DNA of 37,231 nucleotides from Cristatella mucedo (taxonomy: Eukaryota; Bryozoa; Phylactolaemata; Cristatellidae), in NCBI GenBank assembly GCA_009760855.2, contig WPIO01000492.1, forward strand, positions 1 through 37,231. Direction: 5' to 3'. Below, in pieces: positions 12,013 through 22,054 of this stretch. Made by a program: the position numbers and the translations under genes. The notes beneath the pieces are model-generated. The model worked only from the letters and a program-made list of their open reading frames with translations, was not told the DNA's origin and made no database searches. Every line of letters begins with the position of its first letter. Position 1 is the first letter of the stretch.

Positions 12013-12120
12013 TTGGTAGCATCGATCGCCAATGAAAATCTCTACAGAGCTACCTTAAAGTGTCTGAAAAGAGAGTGAGTTTTCTGAGGGCACTATGTCG
12101 AATTCATTATTATCAACAAG
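11680..12120 (+). repeat. Interspersed SINE/LINE-tail-like sequence with internal (TA)n, copy A
   Basis: This sequence is repeated at 30136-30520 and, more diverged, at 24380-24575. Its 3' parts (around 11860 and 12055-12110) contain a block resembling TTAAAGTGCCTGAAAAGAG followed by AAGTTCTCTGAGGGCGCT and an AT-trinucleotide tail. The CR1/L2-like LINE copies of this window end in a similar block. A (TA)n run at 11936-12007 has expanded here; copy B has only a few units. Confidence 0.7.
11936..12007. repeat. (TA)n microsatellite
   Basis: A pure TA run of about 72 bases. At the aligned place copy B (about 30396-30408) has only a short ATATATGTATAT, so the array grew or shrank after the segmental duplication. 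Confidence 0.95.
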
Positions 12121-12473
12121 TGGTCGAGCAAAAAAACCATCCTTAAAGCAACGACACGACGATGACGACTGATAGTCATTCATGCAAAGCGACTGCTACA
12201 AAGCCGAATCACGTGTCGCATCACGCGCCGCGTCAAGTGCTGAATCGCGTGCGGAATAACCGAATCCTATATAGTTCGTTAGCTGCCCCGCCACCCACAC
12301 AGCCGTCGTTGGCAAAACTAGCTTCAACGATCCTTCCCTTTATTTACTCGGCCTTCCAGCTAGCGCTAAGTCATGGGAACGAAAGCGTTTGGGGCGAACT
12401 GTACAAGAATGGGCTGGGCTAAGCCGCCGCCGCCGCCGCCGCCACCGGCGCCATGGCAGCTTTTTGAACGTAC

Positions 12474-12615
12474 CAAAGCATGGAAGAAACAGCATCAGCA
12501 ATGCTGCGGCGGACGCACAAGCCACTGTGCCGCCGCGACGCAGAGAGCAAATCGGGGCGTCGAGTCGAGAAGCAGGAGTCAGCGGCCTCGCGAGCGGCCG
12601 CAGCCTCACTTCCAT
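12474..12615 (-). CDS. Gene A exon 1 (predicted): signal-peptide leader
   Basis: On the minus strand an ATG at 12615 opens 47 codons ending in a hydrophobic stretch (CASAAALLMLFLPCF) and a single G, followed by a GTACGT donor. Joining G to the CC of the PAN exon acceptor at 6703 gives Ala and an open frame, with a plausible signal-peptidase region (CFA|ES). Counted from this ATG the n-region is long (about 30 residues, Arg-rich). The shorter start used in copy B (31029) is GTG here. Just inside the intron lies a (CCG)n run (12424-12447 on the plus strand), also present in copies B and C. Support is comparative (three copies, same donor and phase) plus hydrophobicity. No transcript evidence is available. 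Confidence 0.5.
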
Positions 12616-14164
12616 TGCTCCCTCCGACTGCTCGCTCGATCGGAAGCAGCAGCTGCTAAAGCAGCGACACTCAGGTGCCGCAGTGGTGACGATGATCGAG
12701 GTGACGATCGCGCGTAGCCACGCTGACCGGTAGCGTAGGCTGCGCCAGCTCGCCGAGACGTGCGTCTGGACACGAAAAACGACGGAAGACAAACGAGAGA
12801 GCGGCGCTTCAATCGACCAATCGAGTCAGCTTCTCGAGCGCCTCTAGCGGATAGCAGCGGCCGAGAATGGTCGCTTTGACTAGCGGACAAGAGCGACCAA
12901 GTGGAGAAATCTTTAACGTCGATTCTTGCATCATTCAATCGGCCCATTTAAAAGACAGCAGTCAGAATGCTTTAATACAAAGTCGACGAGTGCGTTTCGC
13001 ACGCGCATCGATCGAATTGCAGTGACAAATTTAGTTTCATAAGAACCCCCGTCTGTCTCTCTCTCTCTCTGCCTCATTGTCTCATTCAGGCAATCGAGCC
13101 GTTACTAATGGTTCAGCTTTAGCCCCAGTCAGTCGGTGTTAGAAACCTGTCAAAGACAGCTAAAAAGCGACAGGTGGCATTCGACGAGACCATTCGAGCG
13201 TCACCCGTCGCCAACGCGACCGCTCTAGATTCACCTGTCGCCACGAAAGCATTATTAGCGCTGGCGCCGCCTGTCGCCGCAGCAGTTGCCATGCACTTCT
13301 GGTTTCCCCAATATCTCTTGGTTAGCACTTGATCTCATAAACGGCGAATTGGCACATACAAGCTCGCCATGGTTATGCGTTCTGATGATTTCAAGATAAA
13401 TAAACAAAGACTGAAATAGCATGCATTTACGTCAACACGTTTCTTCAGACGGTAATTTCTCCGTCAAACCACTAATGAAAGGCTAGATATTTAACTGGTG
13501 CCTGATATTTACCGTTAAACTCGGCATTTCGTGAATAGTTGACTGGTCATTTTGACTGTTCGCCAGTTTCTTCAGCAATTTTCATCCACCGCTTTGAGCG
13601 ACATCGCCCGCCACCAAGTTGGACCGTGTTTCACCCAGTCAGCATCAGCCGTGCGCACGCCCCAGTTTCTAGAAACTCTTCCGGTTCGAACGATAAACGC
13701 CGAGGAGGAAATAAATGATAAACGATAAACGCCGAGGGAACTCATGTTCTTCACTTTTCTTCTCGTTGACGTGACGGTGCAGCAGCTGCAAGCACGAAGA
13801 ACAGCGAGAAGGACTCTGTCTTCTCCAGAGTTACAGATCGGCACAAATTGCATTGCAGCCGATCGAATCCACTGCCTGCCACACCTCTACCGCGCCCTTG
13901 ACGCTCCGCCTATCGTGACCCGCTCGCCACGCTTCGCTAGGCACGCCCGCGGCACGGTCGCATGCCGACAGTCGCGTTGCGGTAAAATCGCAGCCCTCGT
14001 GGCGACCTTCCGGATGCGCGCCTAAAGCTTCGGCTCCGTAGTGATCGTCACAGGCAGGCGGCGGAAGTGCTTGCTTTGCGCAGTCGCAGTATCCTTTGCT
14101 GCCGCTCGGTCTGCGGGAAAAAAGGAGATGCCGCCGATGGTGCCGAGAAACCCGAGTAGCGCGC

Positions 14165-14340
14165 GCCAGTAAGCATTCACAAGTATTTATTATCAATTTT
14201 GCACGGCACCCCAAGAGAACTTAATCTCTATTCAAACGCTTCACGTACGGGCTACGGGCTCGAGCCCGCGACCTCAACCGTGAAATTAACGTCGACCGCG
14301 GTCGATGGGACTACCTTAACCATTGGAACAAACCAGCGTG
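14165..14340 (-). mobile_element. tRNA-derived SINE head, copy A
   Basis: On the minus strand the sequence reads CAATGGTTAAGGTAGTCC, resembling a box A region, and about 45 bases later GGTCGCGGGCTCGAGCCC, resembling box B. The following body ends in GATTAAGTTCTCTT, a block shared with the 3' ends of the LINE copies here. This is the layout of a tRNA-headed SINE that borrows a LINE tail. I do not see a full cloverleaf, so I do not call a tRNA gene. The duplicated copy is at 33700-33870. Confidence 0.55.
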
Positions 14341-15499
14341 CATTCCGATCGACATTTAGCCCTAAGGGGTCCTAATGTGACTTCGCGAAGTTAAATGATA
14401 CGTCTCCACTACTCCTTAATTATTAGCACGGTCGATGGGACTAATTACCGCGCAAAATAGCTTAATAATTTTCTTAATAATTCGCGCAAAAGTTAAATGA
14501 TACGACTCCTCTACTCCTTAATTATTAATTATTATTTATTATTATAATTTATTAATTATTAATTATTATTAATTATTTGCTCCTTAATTATTAGCTCGCC
14601 CGCAAAAGCGCTCGACTGTAGTTTTCCCAGTTTTGCAGAATTCCGGTACGAAACTCGAAGCTCGTACGAAGAAGGAGAACGTTGCAGGCGGAAATAAATC
14701 AAGATTTGATGTGCTTAAAGCATATCCGTTTATTTTCGACGGTAGCACGTGGTAAATTGCGTGTCTATAGACTTCTAAAAGCTTACCGCGTCAATGAGTT
14801 TATGCCCTGCGTCCACGCTTCCGAGATGCGGCCGCCATGCTGTCTGCATCTTTAACATTGCAGATTTTTAATAACCTTCCAATAAAGTAAGTATGTTCCA
14901 CTGGACATGAGAATTTGACTGTAATCTCGTGCAACAGCAGCAACGGTAGCCCGGGCGGCCAGCACGCACGTTCGCGTGCCTTCCAGCAATGATGCTTCCG
15001 TAGTGGCTGCCGCGGCGCTCGCGTGGGGTGATCGGGCAGCCTATTCCTTCGCTCCTCAGCCCCCAGAGAGTGGTTTCCGGATAACGCTATCCGACGCAAC
15101 AGCCGCCAGATTTTGCCGCTACTACAGCAAGCGCCAAACCGCATCCCGGTAGGCACAAAAGAAATTGCGTGCGTTCATGCGTGGCTATTATCGTTTCGCA
15201 GTCGTCATTCCAATGAATTCGTTTTTGTGTATGCTGTTGCCACAATCTTGAATAGTTTATTTCGCATATGCTACCCATGCAAAGCAGATGCAATGGCCGG
15301 CAGGCAGCTCATGCTCTGTACTCTAAGCACTCTCTTAAACTAGCCAGCTCGATCTCCCTCAGGCGCTGCTGTGAATCGCTCCGACTTCGTGATCATAAGG
15401 CCTGCTGTAAGCTCAGAGACTGCTTTAAATTTCTCCCCTCAAAAAACTCCAGCTCAACAAGTAATGAAATTGACTAACTATCAGACAATAATCAATGCC

Positions 15500-16430
15500 A
15501 CTCCGATCTTTCTAGTTATTTTTGAGATCTAAGTCAGTCAAAACTGTTAGTCACGATTGACTCAGGTTCCTTGCTCAATTTTCAACCGTTTGAAGTAGCC
15601 TCGAATACTTTATTTTCGGGTTCATTAGAGAACAAGCATCAAATTGTGGCAGTAATCAATGGCTCCAAAATACCAAGTCAATTATCCAGATTTTTCGATC
15701 TAATGTCGATATACTGGGTGCAAGAAATTGGTCTTTAATAGCGCTGGGTGATTTTAACTTTCATTTTGACTACTTAACTGACGCTTTGCACGCCGATTTC
15801 CGTGCAATAGCTGAAACATTTTCTCTTGGATCTCGAAAATCGTATCTATTCTGAATAAAATCAATTGCATTTGCTATTTAAAACCTCGGAAGAAGCTGTA
15901 TGGACCGATACATTAAACTCTTACCTAGCAGACTTTGGATCCCAGGTGTTAACAAACTTCCCTACACTTTACGTCGACAAGACAGAGCTGCAACTCTTAG
16001 GACATTCAAAGCCTTTGGCTCGACTATAAGAATTTGCCTTTTTAATAGGGGATTAAGTTGTGAAAATTTTCAACAGGTTCTCGGAGTTTTTAATAACCTT
16101 CTTTGGAGGCTGCTAAATTTCTAAAGTTTTAATAGAAAAATGGCGTCCACTGCTAGTCATCACGTCCGATGCGCATTGCCGATTAGGGACTGTCTCCGAT
16201 GGTGACTCGCAAAGCCACAGCTTATCTAGCTCTGTGGTTCTGTCTAAGCTAAATTATTTCAATTTTATTTTGGCTGAGCTTCCAATTAAGGCAAGCTTGT
16301 CCGTTGCAGCTGCTGATGAATACGGCTGCAGGGGTAGCTAACAAATCCGAGGTCTGACCACGTGTCTCCTTTGATAAAAGGGCTTCTATTGATTGACGGA
16401 TACAGAGTAAAGTTCTTACTCTGACCCAGG
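15500..16430 (+). mobile_element. Degraded APE-type LINE with an internal deletion
   Basis: The 5' part translates to a segment with FQPFEVASN and then ALGDFNFHFDYL (about 15745-15785), the GDFNxHxD motif of the apurinic-like endonuclease of Jockey/CR1/L2-type LINEs. The 3' part, about 16235-16420, reads KLNYFNFILAELPIKASL and DHVSPLIKG...YRVKFLL, matching the C-terminal conserved blocks (LDYCNxLLAGLP; HVTPLLKxLHWLPVxxR). The whole RT between them is missing, so this is an internally deleted dead copy. Its 5' part is also present in the duplicate at 35110-35256. It is distinct from the LINE family with the VKQRIDFK ending. Confidence 0.65.
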
Positions 16431-16449
16431 AGGCCCAACAGTGCTTGGA

Positions 16450-17347
16450 TCCTTCGTACCAAGCTGAACTGACTGTACTGACTGTACAGCCGGTTATAGT
16501 CTCATCGTGCCCTTACATCTTCTATGACGAAAAATTAGCGGTTCCATTCCTCCGCTTAAAGACCGTTGGCGACAAGAGCCTTAGCTCTGCATGCCCTGGA
16601 GTGTGGACCTCACTAACACGATTCTTACGAACGACAACTACTATCCTGCTGCCGACTATGGCACATCCTTACTTGCCGCCTAGAGCTGATACTTTCATGC
16701 TACTCACTACGTAATCAGCCCTCCTGACTCAGCTACGGCTATTCATTTGTCTTAGGAGAGATGAAGTCTGGTAGCTATCACATGCGTACCAAATGTTGCT
16801 CAGGGTTGGAGTGAGCTGTAGAAACTTTTCTTGTGTAACACCCACACAGTGTTTGTCGCTTTTGAGAGTTACAGATGATCGATACGTTACATTTCAAGAG
16901 CGGCGTTGTCGCGGTGACGATCGCTTGCCGGCGAGCAGCACGCTGGGAAAGGCTGGGCTGTCGCTCGCATTAACTTTAATTCCTTCGATAATCGACCGAG
17001 ATCAATTTGGATTCGTAGAAACCGGCATCGAGACTGACGGCCATTACACTGCCACTGCGTTCAAGGGCACACTTTCTAGCATTTGCTTGACGAGGGAAAT
17101 AGCCGAGCTGCACCGACGCCTAAGCAGAAGCCACATTTTCTGGTTGCTTCGGCAGATTCTGTGCAGATGCACTCCGGTGCAAGTATTAGGTTGAAGCTAA
17201 TCCCTTGCGGCGTAATGTTGTTGCTTCCGAATTAGTTTAGAGGGCTTACTGACTCCTCGAGAGGATAGTTTCGAGAGATAGCTTCAGGCTAAACTCTAAC
17301 TCAGGAGCTCAGCAAACGGAGCTACCGCCGAAGTCAGGCAATTTTGT
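16450..17347. other. Region with no recognised gene
   Basis: A 133-codon open frame at 16793-17194 (+) has no motif, domain or exon context that I recognise, and no paralogue in this window. It starts inside what may be the decayed end of the LINE to its left. I list the stretch as unassigned. Confidence 0.45.
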
Positions 17348-17353
17348 TTTATT
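17348..17353 (-). promoter_or_regulatory. Candidate polyadenylation signal of gene C
   Basis: AATAAA occurs on the minus strand about 480 bases downstream of the gene C stop codon at 17831-17833. The position would suit a 3'UTR end, but single hexamers are common by chance and there is no transcript support. Confidence 0.3.
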
Positions 17354-17830
17354 TATGTTAGACTGACGGTAATTAAAAAGGTGTGCACGCTCTGACAAGA
17401 ATTATTGATAATGCTGACCTCGGTACACGGGCATGGTCGTTACGGTATAGGATTACAGCTGTCCTATAGTGCACGCAACCGAGTCCTCTGAAAAGAAAAC
17501 ACTGCTACTATTGCTGTGCAGAGGGTTAGAACGAAGCAGATGGCGGAAAGTGCAGGCGGCTCGCTTTCTTATCGCCGAACTCTTGTTACAGGTTGCCGTG
17601 GCGACGGGCACAAGCGTCACTACCATTTTCGCCGCACAGGGGCATTGAGTCACGTGCTCAGCGAGTCACGTGCTCAGCTGCCTGTTGGCTTTCGGCGACG
17701 CCTCACGAGGCACGTCCACGCCAAAGAGACTCTCGGAGTGACACTTGAAAATACAGTGGTAGCAGAGCGATCTCGTAAGCGGCGGCGTCGTCGTCGGCTC
17801 GGACGGTTACCCGTTGGACGTTGGCACCGG

Positions 17831-18072
17831 CTAGAGCAAAGCTCCGTAGACGTTCATCTCGGCCAAGTTGAACAAGTCGTCGCCGTTGGACGCTGGCGTC
17901 ATGACTTGTATGCTCACGTATCTTCCAACCGTAGAATGTGGGCATGTAAAGTTGACGCTCTGACAACTCTCCATCTCTCCAGGAAAGTGAGAGCACAGCG
18001 ATCCGTTGAAGAAATCGGAAGCTGGAGTCGGGCTCGAGCCGACGCACAAATCGTAGTCGTGCGCCCGGTAAC
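17831..18072 (-). CDS. Gene C exon 4 (predicted, terminal): C-terminal half of F-type lectin domain
   Basis: An acceptor (GCTCCGTTTAG) at 18073 is followed by a phase-1 frame of 80 codons ending in TAG at 17831-17833. The start YRAHDYDLCVGSS continues the CCG of the previous exon to give CCGYRAHDYDLCVG, the CCxxR...VG block of F-type lectins/FTP domains (normally CCGxRLxGxEVRVG). The C-terminal part GRYVSIQVM...FNLAEMNVYG is the conserved last strand (usually GRYVxIQ...LxLCEVEVYG). The Cys normally seen in LCEVEV is Ala here, so one usual disulfide is probably absent or rearranged; four other Cys lie in the exon before that strand. The protein ends three residues after VYG, as in single-domain fucolectins. 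Confidence 0.78.
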
Positions 18073-18897
18073 CTAAACGGAGCCGGCGGCAATCGAGCGG
18101 CGGCTCCGCGAGCTGCCGGTGAGGACGACCGACGACATCAGCTGACGACGCGTCCTTTCGGCGCGAAAGTCACGTCAGCTGTAGTCACGTCCGTCCTTGC
18201 TGTGCACCGTGCTGAGCCGCTCGCCAGCAGCTGCAGAGGAGTGCTAGCAGGCGGCTCGCCGAGAGCGCTCCGACTGGCTGCTGGGCACTCACGAGCGCTA
18301 CGCGGAGAGACGCGAAGGGAAGCGTTCCTAAGTCGTCCTAGGCGTCCTAGTTGAGTGCGGGAACGAGCTAAGGGCAGGCGCGCCGCTTTCGCGGAGGCCA
18401 AAGAAGAGATTCTTCGTCCTTTAGAGACGCGGGCTTGCGAATAGCCGCGGTGCCGCGACGGACGAGCCGGGCGCCGCCCATAGTAGGAATTTTGCTCCGG
18501 AATTTTGCTTCGCATCTGCTTTTTTTGTAGCGTCTGTCAAATTGCAAGAGAGTAAAAATAATAATATGCACAATAATAATGATAGCATCTGTCCTGGCTG
18601 CTCGGACGGCTGGCACTACATCCCAGCCGTCCGAGCATCATGGGAATGCAGCTAGAGCTTCCGAGAAGCTGCAGCAGCAGCAGCTCATTCCATTCCAGCT
18701 TGATGTTGATCTGACTTGAGCTCCTTGATCAGCTTCTCAATAATTTGTTTGTAGCATGGAACATGGTCAAGCAACTATATCCCTATAAAGTCCCTTGGGG
18801 TTTGATTGTACCAGAGCAGCTGTACACTATAAAACCAGCATTGTCTTGATGGGTGTGTGAAATAATAGATGCAAGTGCATAGATATGCAACTGTATA
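18073..18897. other. Intron 3 of gene C, GC-rich part, no recognised feature
   Basis: This stretch lies between the two lectin exons. About 18100-18480 is GC- and CpG-rich, and the rest is AT-richer. No further exon, RNA or transposon signature was identified. Confidence 0.45.
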
Positions 18898-18898
18898 T

Positions 18899-18930
<32 letters not shown>

Positions 18931-18971
18931 GCGCGCACGCGCACGTACGCACACACACACACACACACACA
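18898..18971. repeat. (CA)n/(CG)n microsatellite
   Basis: A (CA)n run interrupted by a CG/CA core. It directly precedes the truncated 5' end of the LINE fragment that follows, and lies in intron 3 of gene C. Confidence 0.95.
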
Positions 18972-19640
18972 AGCACTCATGCATGTGCGATGAGGCGATT
19001 GCAGCTGGTGCAAAACTCTGCAGCTAGGCTTGTCTGTCGTGAGCGTCGCAGTTGCCACATGACTCCACTTCTCGCCGACCTGCACTGGCTACCAGTCAAG
19101 CAACGGATTGACTTCAAGCTCTTGTCGCTCACTTTTAGGTCCCTTCATTCTATGGCTCCAGCCTATCTCTCCGACATACTCCCCCATCAGGCCAAGCATC
19201 GTACCAACCGCTTTTCGGAATCCAACAGTTTACCAATACCTCGTACAAACCTGAAATCCTTTGGAGATCGTGCATTTAGTTCGTATGCTCCCAAAGCCTG
19301 GAACTCCCTCCCGACCTGTGTCAGAACATCCCCTGACATGACCGCATTTAAAAGGAACTTAAAAACACACCTATTTAGGACAGCATTTAGTGGGTCCCTA
19401 TGATTCGTCCATCACGTGCTTATGCGTGCTGACACTGTGCATGCTGCCACTAACCACATTTGCATGCTGACCCTGTGCATGTCACCCCTAACCATGGTAT
19501 TCTATTTGTTTGTTTTTCAAGCATGATTTTACTTACCATTTAATTGCATTTCCCTTTGCAGCAAATGTAAAGCGCCTAGAAGAAAATTAAGTTCTCTGAG
19601 GGTGCTTTATCAAGTACATTATTATTATTATTATTATTAT
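18972..19640 (+). mobile_element. 5'-truncated CR1/L2-like LINE, 3' end with (ATT)n tail
   Basis: One open frame gives the C-terminal part of a LINE ORF2, with LQLVQNSAARLVCRERRSCH, LHWLPVKQRIDFKLLSLTF, MAPAYLSDILPHQ, DRAFSSYAPKAWNSLP and FKRNLKTHLFRTAF. It then has a 3'UTR ending in AAAGCGCCTAGAAG, AAGTTCTCTGAGGGTGC and an (ATT)n tail at 19620-19640. The frame is intact over about 130 residues, so this copy is fairly young. It faces a second copy in the opposite direction at 19737. Confidence 0.88.
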
Positions 19641-19736
19641 GCATATATATATGTATGCAAGCTGTAGATATAGCATATATTTATATGTATATATATATGT
19701 ATAGAGAGAGACTTTATAATTATATTATAGAGAAAC

Positions 19737-20780
19737 GTAATAATAATAATGATAATAATGCTGCACTTGATAAAGCACCCTCAGAGAACTCAATATCTTT
19801 GTATGAGCTTTACGTTTGCTGCAAAGGGAAAAAGGGGGAAAAAGGGAAACGTGACTGACTGGTGAGTGATATCATGCTTGACAAACAACATGAATAACAT
19901 TCTTAGGGGTGAAACGCACTGGGTCAATATGCAAGTGTGGTTAGTGGCAGCATGCACAGTGTAAGCATGCACAAGCACGTGACGGACGAATCACAGGGAC
20001 CCACTAAATGTTGTCCTAAACACGTGTGTTTTTATAATTCCTTTTAAATGTGGTCAAATCAGGGGAAGTTCTGACGCAGGTCGGGAGGGAGCTCTAGGCT
20101 TTGAGAGCATACGAACTAAATACCCGGTCTCCAAAGGATTTTAGGTTTGTACGAGGTATTGGTAAACTGTTCGATTCCGAAAAGCGAGAGGTACGATTCT
20201 TGGCCTGATGGGGGAGTAGATCTGAGAGATAGGCTGGAGCCAAAGAATGAAGTGACCTAAAAGTGAGCGACAAAACCTTGAAGTCGATCCGTTGCTTGAC
20301 TGGTAGCCAGTGCAGGACGGCGAGAAGTAGTGTCATTTGGCAACTGCGAGGCTCAGGACAGACACGCCTAACTGCATAGTTTCACACCAGCTGTAAGCGC
20401 CTTATTGGCCATACCGGTAGGCCAGCAAGTAGTGAGTTACAGAAGTCAAGAGGGGATGTCAAAAATGCACAGACCAACTTAGATGTGGTATTCCTGTCTA
20501 AAAAAGCCCGAATTTTAGCAATTTTAGCCTGACTGCCCATGGCGGTAGGCCAGCAAGCAGTGAGTTACGGAAGTCAAGACAGGATGTCACAAATGCATGG
20601 ACCAACTTAGACGTGGTATCCTTATCTGAACAAGCCCGAATTTTAGTAGTGCTGTGTAGCTGAAAGCGGGCAGGCATGATTGTGGAGACGATGTATTCGC
20701 CGAGACTGGCTCCTAACGCAGGAAATTTTAGGTCGCCTGGTGGCACTGTAGCCAATAGCAGGTCGCCAGTGAATTGAAGC
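19737..20780 (-). mobile_element. 5'-truncated CR1/L2-like LINE, minus strand, with internal tandem duplication
   Basis: The minus strand carries the same 3' end as the plus-strand copy beside it, starting with an (AAT)n tail at about 19737-19760. It includes LHWLPVKQRIDFKVLSLTF, LAPAYLSDLLPHQ and FGDRVFSSYALKA (20336-20094), followed by a frameshift. Upstream in the element a block of about 128 bases is tandemly duplicated (20416-20543 and from 20544). With the copy at 18972-19640 it forms a large inverted repeat with about 100 bases between the tails. Confidence 0.85.
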
Positions 20781-21172
20781 TCAGGCTCTTTTTTTAAGGT
20801 AAATTTCGGCTTCCCTTTCCCGAATTTCTAGCGCTGATGCACCGATCTTGAGATTTTTGAGTTGAGGATGCCGAAAGGAAAAACTACTACGGCAGCCTGA
20901 CCGCGAACGACATAACGCAGCGGTTGCTCTCGCTCCGCTGCCGCTCGGTCTCTACCCCGGCAACCCGGCGGCCGCAGCCGCCACGAGACGCGGTAAAATC
21001 AGCCGTGGCGAACGTGGGGGAGCGCTTCATCCAACCGAGTCGCGCTCCGAGTCGAGGTCCAATGCCGCGGCCCGAATGACTGGAGTCCTCGATCGGAGCT
21101 CGATCGGCGAGAAGCAGCCGGGCAGCCACTGCGCCGCTGCACGTGCATGCAGCCACCGAGCCGATCACCAAC

Positions 21173-21376
21173 CGCAGCAGTAGCACCGGGTAGTCACGGC
21201 GATCGTCGAGATCACGTGCTGCCCTGCCAGATCCACGGCGATCCACTGGTAGAGAGCGCTCTGCGTGTGAGCGAGAGTGTTGATGTCGCCGTCGAATGCA
21301 TACGCGGGTTCGCAGCACGACGCCGGCGTCAAGTCACCCGGTACGTCGTACGTTGTTGACTGCCAGGCCGGCTTGT
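21173..21376 (-). CDS. Gene C exon 3 (predicted): N-terminal half of F-type lectin (fucolectin/FTP) domain
   Basis: On the minus strand an acceptor (TTCTTCCTTTCTACAG) at 21377 is followed by 204 bases, phase 1 at both ends, ending at 21173 before a weak donor (G|GTTGGT). It encodes KPAWQSTTYDVPGD, then EPAYAFDGDINTLAHTQ, then QWIAVDLAGQHVISTIAV and TTRCYCC. These match the FTP/F-type lectin N-terminal strands (KPAxQSSTY, AVDGN, WWxVDL, VxITNRxDCC). The vicinal Cys pair and the Arg before it are conserved. The Asp of the fucose motif RxDx4R is Tyr (RCYCCGYR across the exon junction). The expected role is extracellular glycan recognition, with fucose-like ligands typical of the family. Confidence 0.8.
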
Positions 21377-21807
21377 CTGTAGAAAGGAAGAAGCGAAAGA
21401 TCGCATGGCGTTGAGCGAGCCCACGTTCGGCTGAGTTAGTCACGTGACTAGTTCCCGTAAGCAAGCGTTTTCGTCGCCTGGTGTCATTACCGAGCAAAGT
21501 CGACACGGATCTAGCTTGCTCGTCGTTTACAGCCAACTGTTTCTCACTATTGAGTAGTATTAACAGTAGCGTTCACTTGTTGACCAACTAACGGCGCAGC
21601 ATTCTGCTCAATACTCACTCAACGATATGATTCCTGGTTCTCCGAAGCCTGCAGAGAAAGTGACGCACTTAGAAGCGGGCTCGAGAGCGGACAATCGCAC
21701 GCCTCGCCCCTGAATGAGGAGAGCATGCCACCGCCATCGCTAGCATCTCAGCCTCAGCCTTCGAGTTGAGCAGCGATCGACCACTGTGATGGACTGCCTG
21801 CGATGCC

Positions 21808-21810
21808 AGA

Positions 21811-21862
<52 letters not shown>

Positions 21863-21879
21863 CAGAGAGAGCGAGATAA

Positions 21880-21913
<34 letters not shown>

Positions 21914-21982
21914 AAGAGGAGAGAGATAGATAGAGATAGATAGAGATAGAGAGAGAGGAGAGAGAGGGGAGAGAGAGAGAGC
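21808..21982. repeat. (GA)n array in an intron of gene C
   Basis: About 175 bases of GA with GATA and GGAGA interruptions. On the coding strand it is a long polypyrimidine tract about 430 bases upstream of the lectin exon acceptor. The Ser-Leu-rich open frame across it is an artefact. Confidence 0.95.
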
Positions 21983-22007
21983 GCCTCGAGATCGCTCGCA
22001 GCGAGTC

Positions 22008-22054
22008 GGTAGTCGAGTGAAGCTGCAGGGGAGCTGCAGCTTCACTCGACTACC
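22008..22054. repeat. Perfect inverted repeat, 21-bp arms, 5-base loop
   Basis: The left arm is 22008-22028 and begins GGTAGTCGAG; the right arm is 22034-22054 and ends CTCGACTACC. The arms pair perfectly around the loop GGGAG. It follows directly after the (GA)n array, within the intron between the PAN and lectin exons of gene C. Confidence 0.93.

Noticed and set aside
12373-12733. Plus-strand Pro-rich frames (poly-Pro from CCG), repeated near 30886-31234
   Set aside because: They come from the CCG run. The minus strand gives a consistent leader exon with donor and phase in three copies, whereas the plus frames do not match between A and C.
14240-14340. True tRNA gene at the box A/box B-like sequence
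   Set aside because: No full acceptor stem or cloverleaf could be drawn, and the sequence continues into a SINE body with a LINE-like tail.
16793-17194. 133-codon plus-strand frame as a gene
   Set aside because: No domain, paralogue or splice support, and it adjoins LINE debris. It is left unassigned.
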